Assembly: GCA_963762965.1 (NCBI GenBank)
Contig: CAVXME010000004.1
Location: 51,996-115,995, forward strand
From: DATBAX01 sp963762965
Lineage (GTDB): Bacteria; Acidobacteriota; Terriglobia; Terriglobales; Acidobacteriaceae
Length of the DNA: 64,000 nucleotides
Direction: 5' to 3'
This document shows positions 25,587 to 34,608 of this stretch, piece by piece (position 1 is the first letter of the stretch; every line of letters begins with the position of its first letter). The notes under the pieces were generated by a model, which had not been told where the DNA came from, made no database searches, and saw only the letters and a list, made by a program, of their open reading frames with translations. Both the position numbers and the translations under genes were made by a program.

Positions 25587-26435
25587 ATGCTGTCTAATTC
25601 AACCGCGAGTGACACTGTTGACCAGGCCGTTGCGTTCATCCCCCGGGTCCGAATCGGCCATGCTCTGGTGCATTCGTGCGGTTTCGATGAAATGCTGGCA
25701 GCGATTGCCGGCAGTGCAGCGATCAGCGGAGAGCCCCGGTACGTGGTCACACCCAACGCACAGCACGTGGTCATGCTGGCGAAAGACGAATACTTCCGGC
25801 AAATCTACTCGGAAGCCGCTTTCGTTCTGCCCGACGGCGTCTCCTTGCTGCTCGCTGCGCGGCTGATGGGACATAAAATTCTTCATCGCGTTTCCGGCGT
25901 GGACATGTTCGAGGCCCTCTGTCGCGAGGCGGCCCGCGAGGGACTACGCGTTTTTCTGCTCGGGGGACGACCTGGATCGGCGGAGAAAACCGCAGCCACG
26001 CTGTGTGCCCGATATCCTGGACTGATCGTTTCCGGAACCTGCTGCCCGCCGCTTGGATTCGAGCATGACCAAACTCAAAAAGACGCCATCGAGGCCAACA
26101 TTAAATCTGCTCGTCCGCATCTGCTTTTTGTCGCGTTTGGCGCTCCCAAGCAGGAATATTGGATCTACGAACACGCAAGGAAACTGGGTGTTCCCGTCGC
26201 CATGGGAGTCGGAGGCAGCTTTGAAATGGTGGGTGGCGTCGTCACCCGCGCGCCGGTGTGGGTGCGAAAGACCGGCATGGAGTGGCTGTATCGCTTTCTC
26301 CGTGAACCCCGCCGCCTTTGGAAGCGCTACTTGATCGGCAATCTACAGTTCGTGTCTGTTGTGCTGCGCCAACGACTGAGCTCCAGAGATGTTACCCGGC
26401 TTCCGTTGGAAGCCAGCGACCCTGGACAGTCCTAG
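25587..26435 (+). CDS. WecG/TagA/CpsF family glycosyltransferase
   Basis: A GT26 enzyme that transfers a sugar (GlcNAc/ManNAc type) to an undecaprenyl-linked acceptor at the membrane. The 282-residue product shows VTPNAQHVVMLAKDE, the catalytic-region motif LPDGVSLLLAARLMG followed by GVD, VFLLGGRPGSAEKTA, and the hallmark FVAFGAPKQEYWI. The helical C-terminal tail RFLREPRRLWKRYLIGN is the membrane-contact segment of TagA/WecG proteins. UDP-GlcNAc 2-epimerase, which makes a ManNAc donor, is encoded at 37897, so ManNAc transfer is a reasonable inference. Confidence 0.9.
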   Translation: MLSNSTASDTVDQAVAFIPRVRIGHALVHSCGFDEMLAAIAGSAAISGEPRYVVTPNAQHVVMLAKDEYFRQIYSEAAFVLPDGVSLLLAARLMGHKILHRVSGVDMFEALCREAAREGLRVFLLGGRPGSAEKTAATLCARYPGLIVSGTCCPPLGFEHDQTQKDAIEANIKSARPHLLFVAFGAPKQEYWIYEHARKLGVPVAMGVGGSFEMVGGVVTRAPVWVRKTGMEWLYRFLREPRRLWKRYLIGNLQFVSVVLRQRLSSRDVTRLPLEASDPGQS

Positions 26436-26514
26436 GCAACGCTAACGTATTCCCTTAAGAAAGCCTTCCGAGGCAAAATTAAATTTGCTAACGTCAACCC
26501 AACAAACACCGGAT

Positions 26515-28368
26515 ATGAATACTGGATCCACCGTACAGACGATTTCGTCCCAACCTCTGCCGCCACGGCCGACCGTGTCGGTCGTGATTGTGGTGTGGAA
26601 CGCTAAGAAATACGTGATCGAGTGCCTGGAATCGCTGCGGGATTTGTGTGGAGAGGTTTGCGATGAAGTCATTATCGTGGACAACGCCTCCAGCGATGGG
26701 ACTCCGGAGTTGATTGCCGAAGTGTTTCCTGAATTCAAGCTGATTCGTAACTCCGAAAACCTCGGTTTCGCCAAGGCCAACAACATCGGGATGGCGCAGT
26801 GCGTGGGCGATTATGTCTGCCTGGTAAATTCCGACGTCAAATTCACCAGCGACTGCTTCTCCCCCATGCTCAGATTTCTGGCGGAGAATCCTGGGATCGC
26901 GATGGTGGGGCCCAAGATGGTGGGGCCGGACGGCAAGGTATGGCGTTCCACCATGCGTTTTCCAACGCTGTGGAACCAATTCTGCCGCGCGCTGGGACTC
27001 GACCTTGCTTTCAAGAAATCGCGGGTGTTCGGCGGATATTTGATGTCTGACTTTGACCATCAGACGACCACGCCGGTGGAAGTCCTGAATGGCTGGTTTG
27101 TGGTGGTGCGGCGGACGGCGCTGGAGCGGGTCGGCCTGCTCGATCCGCAGTTCTTCATGTACGGCGAAGACGTCGATTGGTGTTACCGCTTTCACCAGGC
27201 AGGGGAGGGAATCGTTTTCTTTGCCGAGGCGGAGGCCATCCACTACGGCGGCGCCAGTTCGGCCAACGCGCCTCTGCGTTTCTACCTGGAACAGTGTTAT
27301 GCCGACTGGCAATATTGGCGAAAGCATCATGGAAGGTTGTCGCAAATGGCATATCTGGCCAGCTTCGCCACCAGCCATTTGGTTCGTATGCTGGGGTCGG
27401 CTGCGAGTTACGTGTTCTTGCCAGCCCAGCGGTCCGAGAGCTTGTCTAAGATCAAAAGAAGTCTGATCTGCCTGCGATGGGTGAGCCGGCCCCAGAGAAA
27501 CCCGCTGGAGATGAAGATCGACTTCGGGGCGCAAAAACAGATTGCTCGCCGTTTACCCTCCAGTGGTGCGAAGGGCGTCAGCTTTCGGGCACAGCTGGGA
27601 CGAGTTCGGCGCAAGATGTTGTGCTCGCTTTATCGCCGCCCGGTGCCGCTGGGTGACCAGGGACCAATCGTATCTTTCACCTTTGACGATTTCCCGCGCA
27701 GTGCTTACTCGGCAGGCGGGGCCATCCTGGAACAATTCGGCGCCCGGGGCACCTACTATGTTGCGGGTGGCCTGATGAATACTTCGAACGAACTCGGCGA
27801 ACTATTTGTGGAGAATGATCTGCATTCTCTAGTGGAAAAGGGTCACGAACTGGGCACGCAGACGTTTCGCCACAGTTCCGGCCGTTCGGTCTCGCTGGCA
27901 GATCTCCAGGACGATGTTCAAAAAGGAATGCAAGCGGTGGAGGATCTCGCGGGTCACAGTTCCGCCAATTTCGCCTATCCTTACGGCCACATTACGCTTC
28001 GCGCCAAGAAGACCCTGGGGCCGCGGCTCACCAGTTCCAGAAGCGTTGTACCTGGGCTGAACGGGCCCGAGGTCGATCTAAACCTGCTGCGGGCAAACCG
28101 TCTGTATGGTGGAATGGAGAATGCCCAGGAGGTCGAAGACTTAATTCTGGAAAACGTGAAACAGCGGGGCTGGCTGATCTTTTACACCCACGATGTCCGG
28201 ACTAACCCTTCGGAGTATGGCTGTACTCCGGCGCTTTTGGAGTTTGCGGTGTCGCTGGCCGCAAAGAGGGGATGCCGGATTTTGGCGGTCCAGGAAACCT
28301 TGGCTGAGCTGGGAGTGGGCTCGGCGACGGCGAAACCGGCAGTTCCGCGACGAATGCATGCGGGCTAG
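26515..28368 (+). CDS. Fusion of family 2 glycosyltransferase and NodB-type polysaccharide deacetylase
   Basis: About 617 residues in two catalytic parts. The N-terminal part (about 20-270) is a rhamnosyltransferase-like GT2 with SVVIVVWNAKKYVIECLESL, VDNASSDGT, NSDVKF as metal motif and FMYGEDVDWCYRFHQAGEGI. The C-terminal part (about 375-560) is a NodB homology domain with VSFTFDDFPRSAYS and a His-bearing HELGTQTFRHSSG motif, plus FAYPYGH and IFYTHDV. One polypeptide may therefore add a sugar and deacetylate an N-acetyl sugar. Deacetylases usually act outside the membrane, but no signal peptide is visible, so the topology is odd. The start could also be a TTG at 26485. Confidence 0.85.
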   Translation: MNTGSTVQTISSQPLPPRPTVSVVIVVWNAKKYVIECLESLRDLCGEVCDEVIIVDNASSDGTPELIAEVFPEFKLIRNSENLGFAKANNIGMAQCVGDYVCLVNSDVKFTSDCFSPMLRFLAENPGIAMVGPKMVGPDGKVWRSTMRFPTLWNQFCRALGLDLAFKKSRVFGGYLMSDFDHQTTTPVEVLNGWFVVVRRTALERVGLLDPQFFMYGEDVDWCYRFHQAGEGIVFFAEAEAIHYGGASSANAPLRFYLEQCYADWQYWRKHHGRLSQMAYLASFATSHLVRMLGSAASYVFLPAQRSESLSKIKRSLICLRWVSRPQRNPLEMKIDFGAQKQIARRLPSSGAKGVSFRAQLGRVRRKMLCSLYRRPVPLGDQGPIVSFTFDDFPRSAYSAGGAILEQFGARGTYYVAGGLMNTSNELGELFVENDLHSLVEKGHELGTQTFRHSSGRSVSLADLQDDVQKGMQAVEDLAGHSSANFAYPYGHITLRAKKTLGPRLTSSRSVVPGLNGPEVDLNLLRANRLYGGMENAQEVEDLILENVKQRGWLIFYTHDVRTNPSEYGCTPALLEFAVSLAAKRGCRILAVQETLAELGVGSATAKPAVPRRMHAG

Positions 28369-28402
28369 GCTTTAATGCCTGCGTGTAAACGACTGTATGG
28401 AC

Positions 28403-28431
28403 TTGACTTACAGGTGTGTAAACGAAATAAC
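28403..28431 (+). promoter_or_regulatory. Candidate sigma-70-type promoter
   Basis: TTGACT (28403-28408) and AATAAC (28426-28431) are separated by 17 bases. They sit 160 bases before the ATG of the secreted beta-helix gene. The leader in between is GC-rich and could fold (ATGCAC pairs with GTGCAT across about 27 bases). A GTGTAAACG direct repeat flanks the -35 region. The match is reasonable but not proven. Confidence 0.35.
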
Positions 28432-28592
28432 GGGGGCGCTTTGGGCGGGGGACCACCGGCCAAAGGTTCACTGCGGGGTACTGCTGGGTGCATGCACTTC
28501 TGGGACTTGCCGTCAGGAAATCAGGTGCATACCATGACAGTTAAAGCCAGCCAATGGAGCAGGCTTCAGATTCTTCTGACATTGGGAGCCAA

Positions 28593-30227
28593 ATGAGCCG
28601 CCGAATCCCCCTCGCTCTGCTTGCACTCTTGCTTGTTATCGTGATGTCGGGCCATGCTTCTGCCGCCACGTATTACATTGCCGCCAACGGTAGCGATTCC
28701 AACAGCGGCACATCGAAATCCAGTCCGTGGCTGCATGCTCCCGGGATGACTACCTGTTCCGCCACTTGCTCTTCCACCAACATCAACGCCGGAGATTCGC
28801 TCATTTTCCGGGGCGGCGATACCTGGCACTTCGGCAACAGCAGCCTGTCGCCCTTCGCTGGTTTTCAGAATGATGCCTGGAACTGGTCGCGCAGCGGATC
28901 GTCAGGAAATTGCAATCTCGATGCATCGGCGGGTTCCGTCGTAACCACAAGCTGCATTTATATCGGCGTGGACCAGACCTGGTTTACTGGCAGTTCGTGG
29001 ACGCGGCCCGTCTTGAACATGGACAATCCGCTGAGCACGAGTAGTCCATCGTCATGTGCGCATGATGACTCCAATTACAACCTGATCGCAAGCACAGCCA
29101 GTTACGTCATTTGGGACAACCTTGAATTTACGGGATGGTGCTGGAACAGCACGTCGCCCAGCGCGGGCCTTTTTACTCTAGGGTCGAACTGGGAGCTGCG
29201 AAACTCGTACTTTCACGGCTGGACGATGGGTCAATCAGCGACGGGCTGCGGGGGCTGCGACTCCGACGAATACTTCATGGTGAAGGGTTCGTATTCCATG
29301 GGCAGCGGCTATTTGCGGATGGACTATAATGTATTCGATGGCTCGGACTCGACTTACGGAAATCTTGCGGTGGCTTCCGGCAACGCCACGGGCGGCGTTT
29401 TCGCGGTAGGCGGGGAAATCGATCACAATGTCCTGGAGCACGTCTCCAATGGCATGAAATATGACCAGGCAGTATTGGTGCACGACAACTACTTTTTCAA
29501 CATGTCGGAGCCTCGTCCTGGCGGGACCCATGGCAACGTCATGGAGTGGTCCCCCACGAACTACACCAGTTCGACATATTATTTCAACAATTTGATTGGG
29601 GCGACCAACGAAGGCGAGACCATCGACATGTATCCGGGAGCGAGCAACAGCGGAAAGCACGGATACATATTCAACAATGTTATGACCGGGCCGAACGCCA
29701 ACTCCAGCAACTGCTATATGGGCGAGGGGGATGGGTCGGGAGGAGCAGGTTCCTTCTACTTCTTCAATAATACGACGGACAATGCCTGTGGTTTCAGCGA
29801 GCAACGCGGATCTGGAGCGGTCATTTTTCAGAACAACCATTTCATCGGATATTCGCCAACTGCGGTCAGTGCTTTCTCGAATATGACTGGAACAGACAAA
29901 GGGAATGAAGTCTGGCAGTCGGAATCGACGGCCAACAGTCAGGGATACGTTTCCAGCAACAATTATGCGCCGACCGCCAGCAGCAACGCCACGGTAGGAG
30001 CGGGAGCGAACCTGACGTCTCTGTGCACCTCAATGGACAATTCGATTGCTGTGGCGGCCTGTGAAAATGGGTATGCCGGGGTCACCTACAACACATCCAA
30101 TCATACTGCGTTGGCAAACACTCCGATCGCTCGCGCTTCGAGCGGATCATGGGATGCAGGTGCGTATGTTTACAGCGCATCGGGATCGGTGAACCCTCCG
30201 ACAGGTCTGGCTGCGTCGGTTCAGTAA
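28593..30227 (+). CDS. Secreted right-handed beta-helix protein (pectate-lyase-like fold)
   Basis: The ~544-residue exported protein has a signal peptide (about 1-24, ending GHASA). It continues TYYIAANGSDSNSGTSKSSP, the typical opening of acidobacterial parallel beta-helix proteins. The body is rich in Asn, Ser, Gly and Tyr, with repeated strand turns (YYFNNLIG, YIFNNVM, FYFFNNTTD, IFQNNHF). A short NPPTGLAASVQ tail follows, as seen in fibronectin-III-like linkers. In an EPS locus it could be a polysaccharide lyase, epimerase or structural surface protein; no catalytic residues can be named. GGGAG five bases upstream supports the ATG at 28593. Confidence 0.78.
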   Translation: MSRRIPLALLALLLVIVMSGHASAATYYIAANGSDSNSGTSKSSPWLHAPGMTTCSATCSSTNINAGDSLIFRGGDTWHFGNSSLSPFAGFQNDAWNWSRSGSSGNCNLDASAGSVVTTSCIYIGVDQTWFTGSSWTRPVLNMDNPLSTSSPSSCAHDDSNYNLIASTASYVIWDNLEFTGWCWNSTSPSAGLFTLGSNWELRNSYFHGWTMGQSATGCGGCDSDEYFMVKGSYSMGSGYLRMDYNVFDGSDSTYGNLAVASGNATGGVFAVGGEIDHNVLEHVSNGMKYDQAVLVHDNYFFNMSEPRPGGTHGNVMEWSPTNYTSSTYYFNNLIGATNEGETIDMYPGASNSGKHGYIFNNVMTGPNANSSNCYMGEGDGSGGAGSFYFFNNTTDNACGFSEQRGSGAVIFQNNHFIGYSPTAVSAFSNMTGTDKGNEVWQSESTANSQGYVSSNNYAPTASSNATVGAGANLTSLCTSMDNSIAVAACENGYAGVTYNTSNHTALANTPIARASSGSWDAGAYVYSASGSVNPPTGLAASVQ

Positions 30228-30337
30228 CGATAAGCTCCAATCAAGTCAACGAGCTCGGTCGGGATGTGGTTGTCCCGGCCGGGCGCATACTTCATCTCCC
30301 AATCCTTCCATTCCAAAAAGAAATTTAAGACCCGCCC

Positions 30338-31282
30338 TTGAATAACAATAGCCCAACCGCACCCGTGCTCAGGAAGCAAGGCTCCTATACCTCCGGCCGT
30401 CTGCCGGCGCGGCGGAAGTTCCAGGAGGCCTGGGACCTTTATCGATGGTATCGCCAGCGGGCGGAACGGGGATCCAGCGTTGTTTTCGACGAATGTGAGT
30501 CAGCCCGGGAACAGATAGAAGCGCTGCTCGGGCGGCCGCTAAAGGGCCTGGCGGTGTTGGACGTGGGCCCTGGGTCGTTCCTGGCTTATTCGCATTACTT
30601 TGCGGTAGACAACGCAGTGACCGCAATCGATAGCGACATCATCCCGGTAGGATTCTCTCCAGTTCCTTACCTGCGGATGTTCTGGATCAACGGGGCCTGG
30701 AGAACGACCAAGACGATTGGCCGAAAAATCCTGGGCGTCGATCGGGCCGAGCTAAACGCCCTCAAGAAACGGATCGGAGCCCGCAAATTCAGGCAGGTGC
30801 GAGTGTTGCATGGGGACGTGTGCCACGCTGGAATCGCCGATGGGTCTTTTGACGTGGTTTACTGCCGATCGGTCATGCAGCACATCGTGGAACCGGGAAC
30901 GGCTTTGACGGAGATGGCCCGCATCGTGAAGCCGGGCGGAGTGCTTTACATTTCGGTGCATCTATACACGTCCCATAACGGGGCGCAACCATTCCGCGCA
31001 GGGGATACGGACCATCCTGAAGATCTTTTCTGGGCCCATCTGAGGCCGGGCCTCAACCGGGACCTCGGCACCACTGCGGTCTTGAACCGTTTGCGTCTGA
31101 GCGAGTGGAAAGCGCTGTTCCAGGGTATTTGCCCTGGATACTTGCTGGAGATCAGGGAGAGCAGCCATCCTCGTGCGAAGGAACTGGCTGACATGTACGT
31201 GGCCTCGGGTGAGTTGGCGGGATACACCTGCGAGGAACTGATGGCGCACGAGCTGGTGTTTACGTGGAAGAAGAGTTCGTAG
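30338..31282 (+). CDS. Class I SAM-dependent methyltransferase
   Basis: The ~314-residue product has SAM-binding motif I LAVLDVGPGSFLAYSHYF and an acidic post-I region TAIDSD. A motif with FDVVYCRSVMQHIVEPGTAL and EMARIVKPGGVLYISVH follows, as in Methyltransf_11/25-type enzymes. In this position it probably methylates a sugar of the repeat unit or a lipid-linked intermediate. The start is uncertain: a TTG at 30338 gives the full product, and a GTG at 30362 is an alternative; neither has a strong ribosome-binding site. Confidence 0.8.
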   Translation: MNNNSPTAPVLRKQGSYTSGRLPARRKFQEAWDLYRWYRQRAERGSSVVFDECESAREQIEALLGRPLKGLAVLDVGPGSFLAYSHYFAVDNAVTAIDSDIIPVGFSPVPYLRMFWINGAWRTTKTIGRKILGVDRAELNALKKRIGARKFRQVRVLHGDVCHAGIADGSFDVVYCRSVMQHIVEPGTALTEMARIVKPGGVLYISVHLYTSHNGAQPFRAGDTDHPEDLFWAHLRPGLNRDLGTTAVLNRLRLSEWKALFQGICPGYLLEIRESSHPRAKELADMYVASGELAGYTCEELMAHELVFTWKKSS

Positions 31283-31324
31283 GTGGTTCGCGGTTTCAAC
31301 CGGGCATACTGATCGAGATTTGCC

Positions 31325-32089
31325 GTGAAATCTAGGCTGAAGGAATTTCTTATCGAAACCCCATTCTTTATTCCCGCTCGGTCCGCGTACCGCTGGGTTT
31401 TTCAGCGCCGGCTGAATGCTGAGCATTCCCGGATGCGATCGTTCTATAGGCAGTTTTTTGGCAACGGTGATCTGGTGTTTGATGTGGGCGCAAACCAAGG
31501 GGAGTATGCCGAGATCTTTGCCGCGGATGGTGCACGGGTGATCGCGATTGAGCCCAATCCAGCTTTTCGTGCGCGGCTGGAAAAGCTGGCAAAGATCCGA
31601 TCGATCGTCCCTGAGTTTTGTGCAGTGGGGGACGCGGAAGGTTCGGCGACCTTGAACGTATGCAGCGAACCGGGCTACAGCACGCTGCAACCTGAATTGA
31701 TCGAGTGGACCAAAGACTCACCCGACTACCAGGATGTTCAGTGGACGGCGAAAGTGACCGTACCCGTGGTCACCTTGAATGCCCTGGCCGAGCGTCACGG
31801 TCAACCGGTTTTCGTGAAGATCGACGTCGAAGGATTTGAGCATGAGGTGATTCGCGGGATGCAGTTTAATCCACGATTTATCAGTTTCGAGTTTGGCGCC
31901 CGCCGCAAACAAATCGCCCTGCAATGTATCAACGATCTCGGCAAGAGAGGCTACCGTTTCAATCCCATCGTTGGAAGAGTTTTCTCGTTTGACTCTGACC
32001 ATTGGCTCCCGGTCCAGGAAGTGACGGAGTGGCTGAACGCCTACAGTGTGGATCGTGGCGAATATGGAGACATGTTTGCAAAGCTCTAG
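31325..32089 (+). CDS. FkbM-family methyltransferase
   Basis: The 254-residue product of the FkbM family has SAM motif LVFDVGANQGEYAEIFAADG and VIAIEPNPAFRARLEKL. The family motif is VKIDVEGFEHEVIRGM, and FISFEFGARRKQ lies near the C-terminus. FkbM enzymes O-methylate sugars or polyketide hydroxyls; here sugar O-methylation of the EPS repeat is the natural reading. It starts with GTG. It is followed closely by the flippase gene; some candidate starts of that gene overlap its end. Confidence 0.88.
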   Translation: MKSRLKEFLIETPFFIPARSAYRWVFQRRLNAEHSRMRSFYRQFFGNGDLVFDVGANQGEYAEIFAADGARVIAIEPNPAFRARLEKLAKIRSIVPEFCAVGDAEGSATLNVCSEPGYSTLQPELIEWTKDSPDYQDVQWTAKVTVPVVTLNALAERHGQPVFVKIDVEGFEHEVIRGMQFNPRFISFEFGARRKQIALQCINDLGKRGYRFNPIVGRVFSFDSDHWLPVQEVTEWLNAYSVDRGEYGDMFAKL

Positions 32090-32105
32090 ATCCGAGGATT
32101 CTCAC

Positions 32106-33581
32106 GTGGCAGTGGTTGCGGATAGCGAGCAAGAGAACGTGACGTCAGTTTCCAATCCCGCCATGGCCAATCTTTTAGCGAGCGAAATAGAAGCGGAGCC
32201 GATATCGGCGGACCCGTCCGGGCTCGAGTTGGCCGCCATCGGGCTGGCCCGCCGGGTACCCGGCCTGGGCGGAATCTCGGCTTCGCGCAGAGTGCTGACG
32301 GCCATACGCGGCGGCGCCTGGACCATGGTGGGCTACAGCGCAGGCCAGTTGTTCCGGCTGGCCTCAACTCTGACGCTGGCGCGGATGGTGGCACCCCAGG
32401 CGTTTGGACTGGTTGCACTGGTCAACGTGTTCCTGTCCGGACTCGAAATGCTTTCCGACCTGGGCGTCGGAATGGATGTGATCCAGCATCGGCGGGGAGA
32501 CGATCCGGTCTTCATCAATACCGCCTTCCTGATCCAATCAGGTCGAGGGATCATCATCTGGGCGGTGGCCGCTGCACTGTCTTATCCTTTTGCGATCTTT
32601 TATCACCAGCCGGCTGTCCTGGCGCTGGCCATTGTCGGGTCTTTCTCCGTTCTGGTGCGGGGGTTGTCGAGCGGTTCGCTTTGGACCCTGACTCGCCGTG
32701 TGCAGCTCAGGGAGCTCACCCTGCTAAACACCGGCAGCGAGTTGTTTGGATTCCTGGTGTCGCTGACCTGGGCCCTGATTTCTCCAACCGCCTGGGCGCT
32801 CGTGGTGGGAAGAGTGGCTGCCGCACTGGCATTGACTGTCGCCAGTCACTGGATTGCGGAAAATCCGGTTTCGCTGAAATGGGATTCCAGCGCCGCGAAA
32901 GACATTTTCGCGTTTGGCGCTGGCATATTCTTTTCAACCGCCACTTATTTCCTGAGTGGCGAAGCCGAGCGCCTGGTGGTGGGGAAGTTTGTCACGCTGG
33001 TGGAGCTGGGTTGTTTCTCGCTCGCGCTTTCGATTTCGTCAGCCGCGGCAAAAGGCTTGCAGCAGGTAATTTCGCAGGTCTTCTTCCCCATGATTTCTGA
33101 CTCATTGAGGGAGGACCGCGATGGTGCGATAAAGCATTTCCGACGCGCCAGGCGCGTGGTATTGATTCTGTGTGCTGGTCTGGTTATCGGGTTTATTTTT
33201 GGGGGCAAATGGTTCGTGCACCTGCTGCTGGGGTCGAAGTACGCATCGGCAGGTTGGATGCTGCAATTACTCGGCATACGGGGAGCTCTGGAGCTATTCA
33301 CCTCCCTCACTGTGTCAATGTTGTTCGCGCTGGGGACCTCACGATACGCCGCCATTGGGAACCTCTCAAAGCTCGTGTTCATGGGAGTGGGGCTGACGGT
33401 GGCATTTGGCCGCTTTGGATTGCACGAAGCGCTTTGGGTATTGACCCTCGCACCGTTAGCACACTACGTGGTGATCTTATTCGGCCTGCGGCGTCATTGC
33501 GAATCCGCCTTGAAAGCAGAGGCGGCGAGCTTTGGAGCTTTTGCTGCGATCACCGTAGCGGCGATGCTGATAGCCAGATGA
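32106..33581 (+). CDS. Oligosaccharide flippase (Wzx/PST family)
   Basis: Polytopic inner-membrane protein that flips the undecaprenyl-linked repeat unit to the periplasm. From the GTG at 32106 it has 491 residues. About 65 cytoplasmic residues precede the first membrane helix (GGAWTMVGYSAGQLFRLAST), and 12 or so hydrophobic helices follow with the family pattern LARMVAPQAFGLVALVNVFL and GVGMDVIQHR. CGAGG lies eight bases before this GTG. Earlier starts at 32046 or 32064 would overlap the FkbM gene. It resembles MATE/PST lipopolysaccharide translocases such as WzxC. Confidence 0.86.
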   Translation: MAVVADSEQENVTSVSNPAMANLLASEIEAEPISADPSGLELAAIGLARRVPGLGGISASRRVLTAIRGGAWTMVGYSAGQLFRLASTLTLARMVAPQAFGLVALVNVFLSGLEMLSDLGVGMDVIQHRRGDDPVFINTAFLIQSGRGIIIWAVAAALSYPFAIFYHQPAVLALAIVGSFSVLVRGLSSGSLWTLTRRVQLRELTLLNTGSELFGFLVSLTWALISPTAWALVVGRVAAALALTVASHWIAENPVSLKWDSSAAKDIFAFGAGIFFSTATYFLSGEAERLVVGKFVTLVELGCFSLALSISSAAAKGLQQVISQVFFPMISDSLREDRDGAIKHFRRARRVVLILCAGLVIGFIFGGKWFVHLLLGSKYASAGWMLQLLGIRGALELFTSLTVSMLFALGTSRYAAIGNLSKLVFMGVGLTVAFGRFGLHEALWVLTLAPLAHYVVILFGLRRHCESALKAEAASFGAFAAITVAAMLIAR

Positions 33582-33603
33582 ATTGGGAACAGGATCAGGG
33601 GAG

Positions 33604-34551
33604 ATGACAACGCAGCCGCTGGTGAGCATCGTCATTCCGACCTACAACCGGGCTGGGGTGATCGGGGACACGATTGAGAATCTGTTTCAGCAGACTTACC
33701 GGAATATAGAAGTCATTGTGGTCGATGACGGATCGACGGATGAGACCCCGGCAAAGCTGGCATCCTATGGCAGCAGGATTCGCTGGGTGACGCAAAAGAA
33801 TGCGGGGCCGGCGGCGGCGCGAAATCGCGGCATCGCGATGGCAAACGGGGAAATCATAGCCTTTCAGGATTCTGACGACGCCTGGCACCCGACAAAAATT
33901 GAGCGGCAGGTTTCGCTGATGCAGAGGGCGGGCGAGTCGGTGGTGGGCTGCATTTGCAACAGTGTGGTGCAGCTTCCCCATTGCGTGGTGCGCTCGTTTG
34001 AAAACGCTCCGATTGATCCTCCGATCAAAGAAGGAGTTTGGCTCAACGTGACCGAGGTGCTGGCCACGCGGTTTATCCTTTTCAACCAGGCGATCGCGAT
34101 TCGGCGGGAAGTTCTGGCGAAGATTGGCGGGTTCGACGAGTCCTTCCGGCTCAATGAAGACATGGACCTGGGGTTGCGCCTTTCCCTGGAGGGGCCCTGG
34201 GCGTTTATTCGAGAGCCGCTGGCCACGCGGCAAGCAATTGTCGAACGCACGTTGGGGCACGAGGCGACCCCGATCATTGTCCGCGAAAATGAGGCGAGGA
34301 TTCTCGAGGGCATCTTGGGTATGGTGGAGTCAGACGCGCGACTGGGGCATCTAAGAGGACTGATGAAAAGGGAAGTGAAGAGGTCGCACCGGCTGCTTCG
34401 TGCGGCTAGAATTAGGGCTAGCCAGCGGCCCGGCGCGGCGGTGCTCGGTTGGTTCCTGGAACGGTTGGAGCGATACCGGTCGGCGGCACGCCGCCGGTCG
34501 CCGTGGTTTCCAGAGATGAAGGTGGTCGCGGTCGATGCCGCGATTTCATGA
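33604..34551 (+). CDS. Family 2 glycosyltransferase
   Basis: The ~315-residue GT-A enzyme has SIVIPTYNRAGVIGDTIENL, VDDGSTDETPAKL, the metal-binding region IAFQDSDDAWHPTK and a FDESFRLNEDMDLGLRL motif that usually binds the acceptor. It ends in a basic Arg-rich segment likely to lie along the membrane. The ATG at 33604 follows AGGA and GGGGAG sequences; a TTG at 33583 is in frame. It differs clearly from the paralogous pair at 24605 and 36096. Confidence 0.9.
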   Translation: MTTQPLVSIVIPTYNRAGVIGDTIENLFQQTYRNIEVIVVDDGSTDETPAKLASYGSRIRWVTQKNAGPAAARNRGIAMANGEIIAFQDSDDAWHPTKIERQVSLMQRAGESVVGCICNSVVQLPHCVVRSFENAPIDPPIKEGVWLNVTEVLATRFILFNQAIAIRREVLAKIGGFDESFRLNEDMDLGLRLSLEGPWAFIREPLATRQAIVERTLGHEATPIIVRENEARILEGILGMVESDARLGHLRGLMKREVKRSHRLLRAARIRASQRPGAAVLGWFLERLERYRSAARRRSPWFPEMKVVAVDAAIS

Positions 34552-34608
34552 GAGTCTAGTCAGAGCAGCAGGGAATTGGACGAAGAATAACGCTTGAACA
34601 TTCAGCAG

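Noticed and set aside
28382..28425. GTGTAAACG repeated twice
   Set aside because: Only two copies, 30 bases apart; too little to call a repeat element or operator on its own.
28432..28592. GC-rich leader considered as a c-di-GMP riboswitch
   Set aside because: Some elements look similar to GEMM cores but the conserved order of motifs is missing; a covariance-model search would settle it.
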